From contig CAVOVH010000002.1 in NCBI GenBank assembly GCA_963699805.1, positions 448,807 through 512,806 of the forward strand: a stretch of 64,000 bases of DNA, written 5' to 3'. The notes under the pieces are model-generated. The model was not told the origin of the DNA and ran no database searches. It worked only from the letters and a program-made list of their open reading frames with translations. The stretch is from JAGTVG01 sp963699805. GTDB lineage: Bacteria > Bacteroidota > Bacteroidia > Cytophagales > Cyclobacteriaceae. The position numbers were made by a program, and so were the translations under genes. Below are positions 8,937 to 18,079 of the stretch, in pieces (within the stretch, counting starts at the first letter, position 1; every line of letters begins with the position of its first letter).

Positions 8937-9840
8937 TTACCCCTTCTCACTCAAGGCACGATCCGTTAAAAGGATGGCTTCGTCAATTTCCTCCGTACTT
9001 TTAAAACCGATGGTAAATGCATCCACCAAACCATTTTGAATGACATACCGGATGGACTTTTCCCGGTCTTCCCGGTTGTTGAAATCGCCCTTCCCCGATA
9101 ATTTTCATTCCGATAATGCCATGGCCATTGGCACGCATCACTTTCAACTGCTCCAATACATCAGGCACATGGGACTCATCACTGTTCACCCCTCTGGCGG
9201 GCTTTAACATATCCATTTTCACACCTTGCGGATTGATCCGGACCAGGTTGACATCCACCCAATCCAGTTCAGCTGCTTTTCTTAAGGCCGTGAGGGAGTG
9301 ACAGGATACACCGTGTGCCCGGATGATCTGTTTTTCTTTGGCTTCTTCCAGGGCATCCAGCACCACCTTTCGTTCCTCATCCCAGTCGGGCGTTTGCACC
9401 GCATGGACCAGCACCGCATCGATGTAATCAACGTTAAGTTCTTGCCGGTAACGATCCAGGGTCTCCAGGGGATTTTCAGGGATCCTGGGCATTTTGGAGA
9501 GAATAAACAGCTTTTCACGGGGAAGTTCTTTGATCGCCTCCCGAACCCATGTATGGGTCTGGTAGTTTTCGGCGGTATCAATATACCGGATCCCCCGATC
9601 ATAGGCATATTGGATCAACCGGTTAAATTCATCGGTGGTCAGGGATCGCTGAACGGTTCCCCCCAGTGTGCCTGTCCCAAAACCGATCCGGCTCAATTTC
9701 AGTCCTGTTTTTCCCAGTTGCACCAGGTCCTCCGCGGATGGCTTGGCTCCCATCGTATAGGAGGGTGTCAATACGGCAGCGCCCGTCACTACGGCGGTGC
9801 TTTTAATGAATTCACGACGGGTTATATTTTTTGGGCTCAT
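8937..9840 (-). CDS. Tat-exported aldo/keto reductase (frameshifted)
   Basis: The start is placed at ATG 9840, which opens a twin-arginine leader (NITRREFIKSTAVVTGAAVLT); an upstream in-frame ATG at 9873 would put 11 extra residues before it. The barrel shows GFGTGTLGG, DTAENY with the catalytic-type Asp and Tyr, LSKMPR and DAVLVHA, as in NADPH-dependent aldo/keto reductases. Near 9086-9094 an extra G breaks the frame after IGMKIIGEG; in the next frame the sequence continues DFNNREDREKSIRYVIQNG and ends at 8937-8939 with TDRALSEKG. Read through, it is a normal ~300-residue protein, so a sequencing indel or very recent mutation is likely. Upper-strand neighbours are unrelated. Confidence 0.8.
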
Positions 9841-10245
9841 GATGTATGTATTTAAGGATAAAAAATCAACCAATTATTTTATTCAGGTAATATAAATTTA
9901 AAAAATTCGGATCAGGTTAAAAATTATTTTTGAAGGTTTAAAAATCCTCGTAGCGTTATCGATCAGATGACTCCATGAATAAAATGTGTTTTCTCCCACC
10001 TTTGGGAGACCATCGCTTTCGCCCCTTTCTACCCCCAGGAATCTTCCCCTGAGCGATTCCAGGGAAAAAAGTAAAGGATACGGATTGGAGAATAAGGTCG
10101 CGGATGAGCCATTCCTGAATCCATCACACAACATCCGCGCCAGCTCCGTTAAGAAAATCGATATCGAAAGCCGATGGAGTCTCTTGCGGAGACACCACGG
10201 AAGGAAAGTTTTCCTTGAGGCTCAAGGGAAAAAAGTTTCAACCTT
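9841..10245. other. Intergenic region
   Basis: Short open frames exist on both strands (for example 9898-10134 minus) but have no family resemblance and unusual composition. A small palindrome (GTCTC-TTGCG-GAGAC) lies near 10181. No feature I can support. Confidence 0.4.
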
Positions 10246-11466
10246 TCATTTGGATTCCAGGTTATCTTCAACTACTGATTGCTCAAGATCACTCTGGTTA
10301 CTCTTTGTATCCACCAGAACATTCCCGGAAAAGTTGACCTCGCTGCTGGACTTTCCCCTTAATTCCAGGGCCGAGGGCTTTACACCGGCAAACATATTCC
10401 CCACAATGCCTATCCCGGAGGCTCCCTCCAGGACCAGTCCGCCCGCATCGAGATCATCCGCTTCCCGCCACATTTTCCCCTCCCCGACATAACTGTCCGA
10501 AAAATTATTGCCGCTAACCATGATCCTTCCGCTTTCCGGTCCGATCCGGACCGCATCTTTACCCATGATCGTAAAGGTATTCGCACTCACCGCACAACCA
10601 TGGGCATCACGAAGATCCACACCACCTGAAACGTTATGTGCGATCACGTTGGCACTGACGGTATTCCCATAACTATCCCGGTCCATGATCACCGCCACCC
10701 CATTGCATTCCTCGATCATATTTCCGGCCACCACGGAACCGTAGGTATTCTCAATGACCACGCCGTTCCCAAGGTGATCATCCAGGTTATTGCCGGTCAT
10801 GCAGAGATTGTAAGAATCGATGCAGCGTAAAGCATCCTCATTTTCTTCAAACTGATTAGCTGAGACCACAATATCATGACAGGCCACCAGGTTCAGGCCG
10901 GTTTTTTTGTTATAGGTGATCAGGCAGTTACTGATGCGCGGATCTTCATAACAATAATGCAGCAGGATTCCATCTCCCCCATGCTCACTGATGGTAACCC
11001 CATTGATAAAAATCTCATTGATCCGCCGGGCTTCAATGCCATTTCCACTGTTTTCATTGCCCGTAATACGGAAATCTTTCAGGCTGATACGCCATAATTC
11101 AGCTTCGCTGCTCTCTTCCTTTGAAGGATGCTGAAGGATCAGTGCCGGGCTGCCTTCGGTATTTTGATTGATGATGTGGGTGGAGGTCCCTGACCCCTCC
11201 AGCTGAAAATCGCCTTGCGCAATGACCAGCGGTTCGGCAATTTCAAATTCGCCCGGAGGGATCCTCACCATACCTCCCGTTTCCGGAACGGCATCAATGG
11301 CCTCCTGCAGGGATGGGTAATGACTTGCATCGATTACCGGGCGTGCACCCGGCAATTTAATTACTTGTGAATTGATGGAATTCACCTTTTGTTGTTGGCA
11401 TGAGAAAAAAAAGCTCATAAAACTGATGATCATTAAGCTTACAAGGGATTTTGTTATTGTATTCAT
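10246..11466 (-). CDS. Lipoprotein with right-handed parallel beta-helix
   Basis: 406 residues with a lipoprotein leader ending in the lipobox FFFSCQQQ. After ~45 residues comes a Pectate_lyase_3-type start (YPSLQEAIDAVPETGGMVRIPPGEF), followed by many PbH1-type rungs with repeated N-x-hydrophobic turns such as ISNCLITYN, VSANQFEENEDA, MTGNNLDDH and VSGNNFSDS. The fold is typical of polysaccharide lyases, epimerases and GH28-like enzymes, but no catalytic residues can be assigned from sequence alone. It is probably surface or periplasmic and may act on a glycan. Stands alone. Confidence 0.8.
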   Translation of the reverse strand: MNTITKSLVSLMIISFMSFFFSCQQQKVNSINSQVIKLPGARPVIDASHYPSLQEAIDAVPETGGMVRIPPGEFEIAEPLVIAQGDFQLEGSGTSTHIINQNTEGSPALILQHPSKEESSEAELWRISLKDFRITGNENSGNGIEARRINEIFINGVTISEHGGDGILLHYCYEDPRISNCLITYNKKTGLNLVACHDIVVSANQFEENEDALRCIDSYNLCMTGNNLDDHLGNGVVIENTYGSVVAGNMIEECNGVAVIMDRDSYGNTVSANVIAHNVSGGVDLRDAHGCAVSANTFTIMGKDAVRIGPESGRIMVSGNNFSDSYVGEGKMWREADDLDAGGLVLEGASGIGIVGNMFAGVKPSALELRGKSSSEVNFSGNVLVDTKSNQSDLEQSVVEDNLESK

Positions 11467-11906
11467 ATTTCTGCGTTTATAGAATTTCTGAATAGTGAAC
11501 CAATGGATGAATTGCTTAAAAATTATTTATTAAGCTATAAAGTGTAATCTATGTTAGGGATAGGGTTCTCCGCTTAAATTTTAATGACAATATAGGCAAA
11601 AAAGCACGGAGGATAAAATATACGGTGCTTAACTTATGGATTTTAAATATATTATATTACTCAAATACAGGTACACAAATAATGGAATCCGATGAATAAT
11701 ATATCCATGAATGATCATGATCTCATTCTGATGACCCTGAGGGAAGAGGAATAAGCCGGACAAAACGCCCGAATGGTTAGAAAAAGGTTATGAAATGAAT
11801 GATCCGCGCAGGCACTGTTCTCCCACCAATTTTTATCACATTAATTACATAAAAGTCGATCCCAAGTAAATTGAATTTTGAAAAAAAGAATTTCTGTATG
11901 ACTTCC
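11467..11906. other. Intergenic region
   Basis: 440 bases between two minus-strand genes. AT-rich and without a supported gene or strong hairpin. The part next to 11466 should hold the promoter of the beta-helix lipoprotein gene. Confidence 0.5.
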
Positions 11907-13778
11907 TTAATCGCTCAATTCCAGCCAGCGGTCCGATTTCTGATCAATTTCATTGATGAGTTCTCCCAAACGGCTGGATTTGTCAATAAGTTCTTCATGA
12001 TTTAAGGCGCCACTGGAAATTTCAGTTTCCAATAAAGATTTTTCTTTCTCCAATTTTTCAATTTCAATGCTAAGTTGTTCGAGCTCCTTTTTTTCTTTGA
12101 AGCTTAACTTTCTTTTACCGGCATCTCTACCATCTATCGATCCAGTGGCGATATTCTTTGCACCCTTTTCCTTATCATTTTGATTGGCCACCGATCCCTT
12201 GTCCTTCAGCGTTGCACGGTAATCACTGTAATTTCCGGGAAAATCATAAATCTCCCCTTCACCTTCGAAAATGAACAAATGATCGACAAGCTTATCCATA
12301 AAAAACCGGTCGTGCGAAACAATGATGAGACAGCCATCGAACGCAGCCAGGTAATCTTCAAGCACATTCAGGGTTACAATATCAAAATCATTGGTGGGTT
12401 CATCAAGCACCAGGAAGTTTGGATTACGCATCAGAACCGTCATCAGGTAAAGACGCCTTTTTTCTCCACCGCTTAATTTTTCAACCTGTACATATTGCAT
12501 TTCAGGTGTAAAAAGAAAATGGTTAAGAAACTGCGAAACCGATAATTGTTTCCCATCGGCAAGGGTAACAAATTCGGCAATTTCCTTCATGATATCAATT
12601 ACCCGCTGACCTGGTTTGAATTCCAATCCCAGTTGCTCGTAATAGCCGTATACGACTGTTTCTCCCTGTTCTATCTTACCGGAATCCGGGCGCAATTTCC
12701 CGGTAATAATATTTAAAAAAGTAGTTTTCCCTACTCCATTTTTGCCGATAATGCCGATTTTTTCTTTTCTTTTAAAGGTATAGGAAAAATTATCAAGCAT
12801 GGCATTTTCTCCAAAACGTTTGGAAATGCCATCCAGCACCAGAATTTTTTTCCCCATACGTGAAGTTCGAACATTGATTTCTACTTCACGGTCACTGCGC
12901 CGGTACTCTGACTGCTTTTTGAGATCATAAAAAGCATCGATCCGGTATTTTGCCTTGGTAGTGCGTGCCTTGGGCATCCGCCGCATCCATTCGAGTTCAT
13001 TACGCATTAGATTCCGGGCTCTTTCTGCTTTTTGGGATTGGTTCAGCAAGCGCTTATTCCGGTGTTGTATAAAATAGGTATAATTTCCTTTGTGTAAATG
13101 GATGGTTTTTTCATCGATCTCAATTATTTCATTGCAGATCCGGTCCAGAAAATATCGGTCATGAGTGACCATTAGCAAGGTTACCTGCGATTTTGAAAGG
13201 TATTCTTCGAGCCATTCTATCATATCAAGATCCAGATGATTGGTAGGCTCATCCAGGATAAGAAATTGAGGCTCGTTCAATAAGGTTACAGCAAGGGCAA
13301 GGCGTTTAAGCTGTCCGCCGGATAAGGATCCAACGGGCTGATCCCACTCATTCAGCTTCAGGATTCCGAGCATGATTTTTATTTTCGAATCAAGATCCCA
13401 GGTTTTGTGGAAATCCATGTTGGCTATGGCTTTTTCGAGCTTTTTTTGGTCATGATGATGCAAGGCCAGCTCATATTCCCTGACCGCCTTCATCAGGTCG
13501 CCCGATGCTCCGTAAACCGCCTGGAACATGGTAAGGGATGGATCGAATGTTGGATCCTGTTCAAGGTATCCAAGTTTTATATTTTTGTTCACGTAGCAAT
13601 TGCCCGAATCAAAGGAATCCTCTCCAGCGATAATATTCATCAGGGTGGTCTTGCCAGCCCCGTTCTTGGCAATGAGGGCCATCTTATCGCCTTCCTTCAC
13701 ACCAAAGGTTATATCGTTGAAAAGGCTGATATCGCCAAAGGATTTGTAAGCATTTTCTACAAGAAGGTAATTAATCAT
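11907..13778 (-). CDS. uup: ABC-F family ATPase, Uup-like
   Basis: 623 residues with two ABC ATPase domains and no membrane segment. The first has Walker A AKNGAGKTTLMN, signature LSGGQLKRLALA and Walker B FLILDEPTNHLDLD; the second has GKNGVGKTTFLN, LSGGEKRRLYLM and FLVLDEPTNDFD. A basic linker (MRRMPKARTTKAKYRIDAF) separates them, as in ABC-F proteins. The C-terminal ~75 residues form a charged coiled coil (ELEQLSIEIEKLEKEKSLLE), the hallmark of the Uup subgroup, which binds DNA or ribosomes. Predicted to be cytosolic and to act on ribosomes or branched DNA rather than in transport. Lone gene. Confidence 0.9.
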   Translation of the reverse strand: MINYLLVENAYKSFGDISLFNDITFGVKEGDKMALIAKNGAGKTTLMNIIAGEDSFDSGNCYVNKNIKLGYLEQDPTFDPSLTMFQAVYGASGDLMKAVREYELALHHHDQKKLEKAIANMDFHKTWDLDSKIKIMLGILKLNEWDQPVGSLSGGQLKRLALAVTLLNEPQFLILDEPTNHLDLDMIEWLEEYLSKSQVTLLMVTHDRYFLDRICNEIIEIDEKTIHLHKGNYTYFIQHRNKRLLNQSQKAERARNLMRNELEWMRRMPKARTTKAKYRIDAFYDLKKQSEYRRSDREVEINVRTSRMGKKILVLDGISKRFGENAMLDNFSYTFKRKEKIGIIGKNGVGKTTFLNIITGKLRPDSGKIEQGETVVYGYYEQLGLEFKPGQRVIDIMKEIAEFVTLADGKQLSVSQFLNHFLFTPEMQYVQVEKLSGGEKRRLYLMTVLMRNPNFLVLDEPTNDFDIVTLNVLEDYLAAFDGCLIIVSHDRFFMDKLVDHLFIFEGEGEIYDFPGNYSDYRATLKDKGSVANQNDKEKGAKNIATGSIDGRDAGKRKLSFKEKKELEQLSIEIEKLEKEKSLLETEISSGALNHEELIDKSSRLGELINEIDQKSDRWLELSD

Positions 13779-13971
13779 TATTTCCAGTAAAGGAGGACAA
13801 AGATAACAATATATTTTCCTTCATTCGGGTATCTGGTGAAATCCAGAATTTACTCAAGACCAGATTGGTATCACGAGGTAGACGAAAACGTTAAAATTAT
13901 ATCCGTCTATTGGCCTAAGATACAGCAATAAAAAATTTCCAGTCAAATTTTATACTGTAAACGCCGTCTGA

Positions 13972-14001
13972 TTTGAAATGCTCCAATTTCGTTGTACTTT
14001 T
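13972..14001 (+). promoter_or_regulatory. Putative Bacteroidota-type promoter for the TapB-like gene
   Basis: TTTG at 13972-13975 and TACTTTT at 13995-14001 are separated by 19 bases, close to the Bacteroidota -33 TTTG / -7 TAnnTTTG pattern. The start codon follows about 35 bases later. Confidence 0.4.
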
Positions 14002-14036
14002 AATTATTAATTTTTAATGCCAATAAATTAACCAAA

Positions 14037-14726
14037 ATGAAAAAGCACGCACTAATCCCCTTCATGATCTTGGTGGTCTGTTTACAGGCCAACGCACAAT
14101 GTTCCAATCCCTTTTACCAGTTCAAGGAAGGCACCCTGATGGAAATTGAGAATTTTGATGCCAATGGGAAGACCCAGGGTAAAAATGAAACACGGGTGAT
14201 CAGCTGGAGCGAAACGCCCTCAGGCTATGAGGCAACTTTGAGTTATAAACTTTTTGACAAAAAAGGAAAACAGTATGCCGAGGGAGAATATAAAGCAGAA
14301 TGTGTGGATGGTGTCATTCGGATTAATATGAGTGCTTTTATCCCGGATGAATCACTTCAGGCATTCAAAGACATGGAAATGGAAATGAAAATGGACAATC
14401 TTGAGTTTCCCGCCGAACTGACAGAAGGTCAGGAGCTGCCGGATGCCAGTTTTGAAATGACCGCAAAGAACAGTCCCATGCCCATGAAATTCACATTTGA
14501 TATCACCGAAAGAAAGGTAGCGGGCAAAGAGACGGTGACGACTCCGGCAGGTACTTTCGACTGCTTTAAGATCAGTGAGATTACCCACTCAAAAATGATG
14601 CTATCCAACAACGAATTCAAAACCGTTCAATATATGGCCGAAAAATATGGTTCCGTTAAAACAGAAACCTACCGGTCAAACGGGAAGCTGATGGGTTATA
14701 GCCTGCTGACTAAGTTTGAGGAATAG
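14037..14726 (+). CDS. Secreted TapB-family (DUF3108-like) protein
   Basis: 229 residues with a clean signal peptide (MKKHALIPFMILVVCLQANA, cleavage before QCSNPF). The mature protein is beta-rich, with the pattern of Bacteroidota TapB-like proteins: FYQFKEGTLMEIENFDANG, PSGYEATLSYKLFDKKGK, TVTTPAGTFDCFKISE and YGSVKTETYRSNGKLMGY. Members of this group are periplasmic or surface proteins of unknown biochemical role. The small hairpin TAGCCTT-TCTGG-AAGGCTA at 14779-14797 may help end the transcript. Confidence 0.75.
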   Translation: MKKHALIPFMILVVCLQANAQCSNPFYQFKEGTLMEIENFDANGKTQGKNETRVISWSETPSGYEATLSYKLFDKKGKQYAEGEYKAECVDGVIRINMSAFIPDESLQAFKDMEMEMKMDNLEFPAELTEGQELPDASFEMTAKNSPMPMKFTFDITERKVAGKETVTTPAGTFDCFKISEITHSKMMLSNNEFKTVQYMAEKYGSVKTETYRSNGKLMGYSLLTKFEE

Positions 14727-14942
14727 GACGCAAATACATTTTACCACGTTCTAAATTATGCCGATATAAAGGGTCAGGTAGCCTTTCTGGAAGGCTAGTT
14801 TGCGGTCATCAAATTCATAAAGGCTAACTGATATATTGACTTCCTTTTATTTTTATGGGATTTTTTTTGCAGAAAACGCCAAACTGGTAATTTCTAATAA
14901 AAATTTAATTATCTTGCGAGATTAACTAAACTAAATCCAACC

Positions 14943-15749
14943 ATGAAAACACAACTATTAGCCTTGACCACTTTCGTTCTTTTTGTCGGGTCATCCTGCC
15001 AGGAAAAAATTGACATCGAAAAAGAAAAGGCAGCCATTATCGCTGTCATTGAAGAAGAAACAGACGCTTTTTACGACCGGGATTTTGAGCGCCTGGCCGC
15101 CACCCATGTGCAGGATGAGTCGAACACCCGAATGGATGTTGGTAGGTACGGGTATACTTTGAGCACCGGATGGGATGATAATACATTAAAAGAATTCTTT
15201 GAGGAAAATTCTGAGCCCGTTACGAATTACGAAAAGAAATATAATTATAAAATCAAAGTCTATCATGGAAGTGCCTGGGCTGAATATGAAAATGATGCCT
15301 ACAACAGTGATGGCGAATTGCAAAACAAAAGCATCCACGTCCAGTTTCTTGAAAAAGTGGATGGCCAGTGGAAAATTGACTATATGTCCATTGTGAATAC
15401 CACCTCCTTTGACCAGGCAGAAGAACAAAGGAAGATCGCTGATCTGTATCACGAACTCAAGCCTGAAAATGTGGATGAGATCCTGACGGATGATTTCATG
15501 GGTCGCTGGGAGAAGGACCGCTTTACCTGGGACAAGGAGTCGCATCGTAATTTCCTTACCAATAATACCACTATGAAAGATTCGGTATTCAGCCAGGTGG
15601 TGGATGGGAACTGGGCGAGCACCCGGTTCATGCGGTCAGGTACCTACCAGGGAAGAAATGTAAGTGCTGAGATCATGCAATTCAAACGGTTCCAGGATGG
15701 AAAGATCGCCGAAATATACGAATATTTCGACTCCCGGCAGTTGGATTGA
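14943..15749 (+). CDS. NTF2/SnoaL-like lipoprotein
   Basis: 268 residues; the leader MKTQLLALTTFVLFVGSSC ends in a lipobox cysteine. The mature part contains two NTF2-like (DUF4440/SnoaL) units: AAIIAVIEEETDAFYDRDFE with the later FLEKVDGQWKIDYMSIVN, then a second smaller unit from about residue 165 ending in RFQDGKIAEIYEYFD. Members bind small hydrophobic ligands or act as isomerase-like folds, and no active-site residues can be named here. Probably anchored in the periplasm or outer membrane. Followed by a GC-rich hairpin. Confidence 0.75.
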   Translation: MKTQLLALTTFVLFVGSSCQEKIDIEKEKAAIIAVIEEETDAFYDRDFERLAATHVQDESNTRMDVGRYGYTLSTGWDDNTLKEFFEENSEPVTNYEKKYNYKIKVYHGSAWAEYENDAYNSDGELQNKSIHVQFLEKVDGQWKIDYMSIVNTTSFDQAEEQRKIADLYHELKPENVDEILTDDFMGRWEKDRFTWDKESHRNFLTNNTTMKDSVFSQVVDGNWASTRFMRSGTYQGRNVSAEIMQFKRFQDGKIAEIYEYFDSRQLD

Positions 15750-15820
15750 GGCATTGATTACCATAAAGAGGTCTGAATATACCTGTTAAACAATTACATT
15801 TGACTCGTATTAAGAATAAC

Positions 15821-15841
15821 CCCCCGATCGCTGGTCGGGGG
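15821..15841. terminator. Putative terminator hairpin
   Basis: CCCCCGA and TCGGGGG form a 7-bp GC-rich stem around a 7-base loop between two plus-strand genes. Only a weak T-rich tail follows (ATTAAAATTT), so termination is plausible but not certain. Confidence 0.5.
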
Positions 15842-15889
15842 CATTAAAATTTAATTCTCTATCTTGGTTTTGGACGAAATAACCATTTT

Positions 15890-16603
15890 ATGAGTAAGAT
15901 ATTCAAGTTGCTTTTTTCCCCTTCCTTATGCTTTGGATTCACTTTCCTGATTGCTGTCAGTTGTAATAAGGAGGATGATTCGATTCAACCAATCACATTA
16001 TCTGACCTGGATGGCAATGTATACAAAACCGTTGTTATCGGTGACCAAGTATGGATGGCCGAAAATCTTAAAACCACCAAAATGAACGATGGAACAGAGA
16101 TTCCCCTGGTAGAAGAAGATTCGGTCTGGTTCAATTTGAGCCTGACTGAAACTCCCGGTTTTTGCTGGTATTTAAACGATGAAGCAACCTATGGAGCGAC
16201 CTATGGACCCTTGTACAACTGGTATGCGGTGGAGACCGGTAAACTATGTCCCGAAGGCTGGCATGTGCCTTCTGATGCCGAATGGAATCAATTAACCACT
16301 TATCTGGGGGGAGAAAAGGATGCCGGAGGCAAACTCAAGGAAACCGGCACCGCCCATTGGGAGAGCCCGAATGCCTCCGCAACCAATGAGACCGGCTTTA
16401 CTGCCTTGCCTGCCGGCTGGCGGGAACCCTGGGGATATTACGATTATTTAGGCTTAATGGGCTCCTGGTGGAGTACTGATTGGACTTCCAATACCTATAA
16501 CAAATTTGGATGGATCCGGTTGGTTAGTTTCGAGAACGGTGAAGCGTTCCGGGATGGATTTGCTCAGAATATAGGCATATCGGTACGTTGCCTGCAGGAT
16601 TAA
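15890..16603 (+). CDS. Lipoprotein with Fib_succ_major domain
   Basis: 237 residues. The signal peptide ends in a lipobox (LIAVSCNKEDD). The rest is a single Fibrobacter succinogenes major paralogous domain (PF09603/TIGR02145): DLDGNVYKTVVIGDQVWMAE, PLYNWYAVETGKLCPEGWHVP, SDAEWNQLTTYLGG, FTALPAGWRE and the terminal SVRCLQD. The domain is related to formylglycine-generating/lectin-like folds and is common in surface lipoproteins of Bacteroidota. Function unknown; monocistronic. Confidence 0.85.
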   Translation: MSKIFKLLFSPSLCFGFTFLIAVSCNKEDDSIQPITLSDLDGNVYKTVVIGDQVWMAENLKTTKMNDGTEIPLVEEDSVWFNLSLTETPGFCWYLNDEATYGATYGPLYNWYAVETGKLCPEGWHVPSDAEWNQLTTYLGGEKDAGGKLKETGTAHWESPNASATNETGFTALPAGWREPWGYYDYLGLMGSWWSTDWTSNTYNKFGWIRLVSFENGEAFRDGFAQNIGISVRCLQD

Positions 16604-16981
16604 GATTTGTCGCAGCACATTTCAGAGGTAAGATTAACCACGGCATTTGTCTTATCTCACATTTTCTTATTTCAAACGGGACCATTGATTATCAGACTGT
16701 GGAAAATGGTTATCCGGAGTAATAAAATATCTGTCTACGGATATCACAATCAATTGTCAATCCCGCGCAGACCTCTATAAGCCAGGCGGCTATCGGAAAC
16801 CTGCCGAATTCGTTACCTCTTAAGTCAGGGTAATAAACAGACTTTCGGGGATCTGCGCGAATAGGACGAATATATCGGTCTGCCTCCAAATTAAAGTATA
16901 TGTGGCATGTGGGCCCTTACAGGTGTAATAAACTAATTTAAAACCGGCCTATTGTTTAGATTACATAGAAGTCATTCGCGT
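16604..16981. other. Intergenic region between convergent genes
   Basis: About 380 bases with no supported gene or RNA. No strong terminator hairpin found. Confidence 0.45.
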
Positions 16982-17263
16982 TTACGTAAGTTTCAACTCT
17001 TTGTCGAGGATAAAAACCCTGACGGTATCTTTCTTGACGCCATCATAGGCCATCGCCTTGACCGTGGCAGGAGAGTCCAGTATTTCAAGGTATTTATTCA
17101 GATCGTCAGGCTCCGCACAGAGGGCTACCTCATTGTTATTATGGGTAGTCAGCTCAATCGGTCTGCTTACGCTCATACTTCGAAAAAGATCAACATGGGA
17201 CCGGAAGCCTTTTTCCCATTTGGCCGCATCTTCAACTTCTGCAGTGATAATTACTTTTGTCAT
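16982..17263 (-). CDS. Small cytosolic protein, dimeric alpha-beta barrel-like
   Basis: 93 residues without signal peptide: MTKVIITAEVEDAAKWEKGF at the start, then HNNNEVALCAEPDDLNKYLE and VRVFILDKELKLT at the end. The pattern (strand, amphipathic helix with WEKGF, strand, helix, strand) resembles antibiotic-biosynthesis-monooxygenase or Dabb-type ferredoxin-like folds, but I cannot name the family. Monocistronic on the minus strand. Confidence 0.6.
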   Translation of the reverse strand: MTKVIITAEVEDAAKWEKGFRSHVDLFRSMSVSRPIELTTHNNNEVALCAEPDDLNKYLEILDSPATVKAMAYDGVKKDTVRVFILDKELKLT

Positions 17264-18079
17264 GGTGTTTTTAAGTTTGGTAAACTTTCAATGTACGGAT
17301 AAAATAATTAGGAATGGCCAATACTTCATCATTTATTTTAATACATATTAATGATCTGCCAATTATGTAGCTTTTATTTTGACTCATTTCCGCTTCTGCG
17401 ATTTTCGCCGATCTGCATCCCGATTGCCATTAAAGATCAGGCCTAGTCTCACCTTTTCACCTTTAAAATTGATTTAGGCTTTTTTTATGCGTGTCGCAAT
17501 ATTTATTCTATTATTTCCCCTGGCAAATTTGGCAAGAGGTTTTAAAATTCCACGATAGCATTAAGCTTTTCATTTTTTTTTGTAAATTGTTATATAAGAA
17601 GTTATCGGGCCGCTGATTTATTCAATCTAACTGTTTGCAGGAATGCAAGAACATAGCCTAGCCGCATTCATTTTTATTGAGAATGTCGGGTATACCTTCC
17701 TGATGTTATTGGATAAGAACGCGCATATTAATACTTCCCTCCAAACCGTATATTTAAAAAACCTTTCATTAATCAATACGATACTAAACTTCGGATTTCC
17801 GCTCAACACGAATATAAATAATACGATTGCCATAGTAGGTCTTAAAATGTCAGTAAATCTTTAAAAGATTTACTTATCATATTAAGTTAAATAGCTGACA
17901 GAATAAAAGCTTACTATGAAAAAACAAATTATAAACAAGAAACATGCGAAGATCTTTCTAAAACTGACTTTGATATTGAGTTGGATAGGTGGATGGTTCG
18001 TAAAAGAATGAGTCAGGAATTGGTAGAATTCAAGCAATGAACAAATATTCAATAGATGTTAACAAATACTTATTTATCC
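17264..18079. other. Long intergenic region upstream of susC
   Basis: About 800 AT-rich bases. Open frames at 17643-17864 (plus) and 17627-17833 (minus) overlap and match nothing. A 31-codon frame at 17916-18011 (MKKQIINKKHAKIFLKLTL then a hydrophobic end) could be a leader peptide or chance. The region probably holds the promoter and leader of the susC operon. Confidence 0.4.

Noticed and set aside
9898..10134. 78-codon minus-strand frame
   Set aside because: No family resemblance, no neighbour support and odd composition.
17643..17864. 73-codon frame upstream of susC
   Set aside because: Overlaps an equally long antisense frame, with no domain and no ribosome-binding or promoter support.
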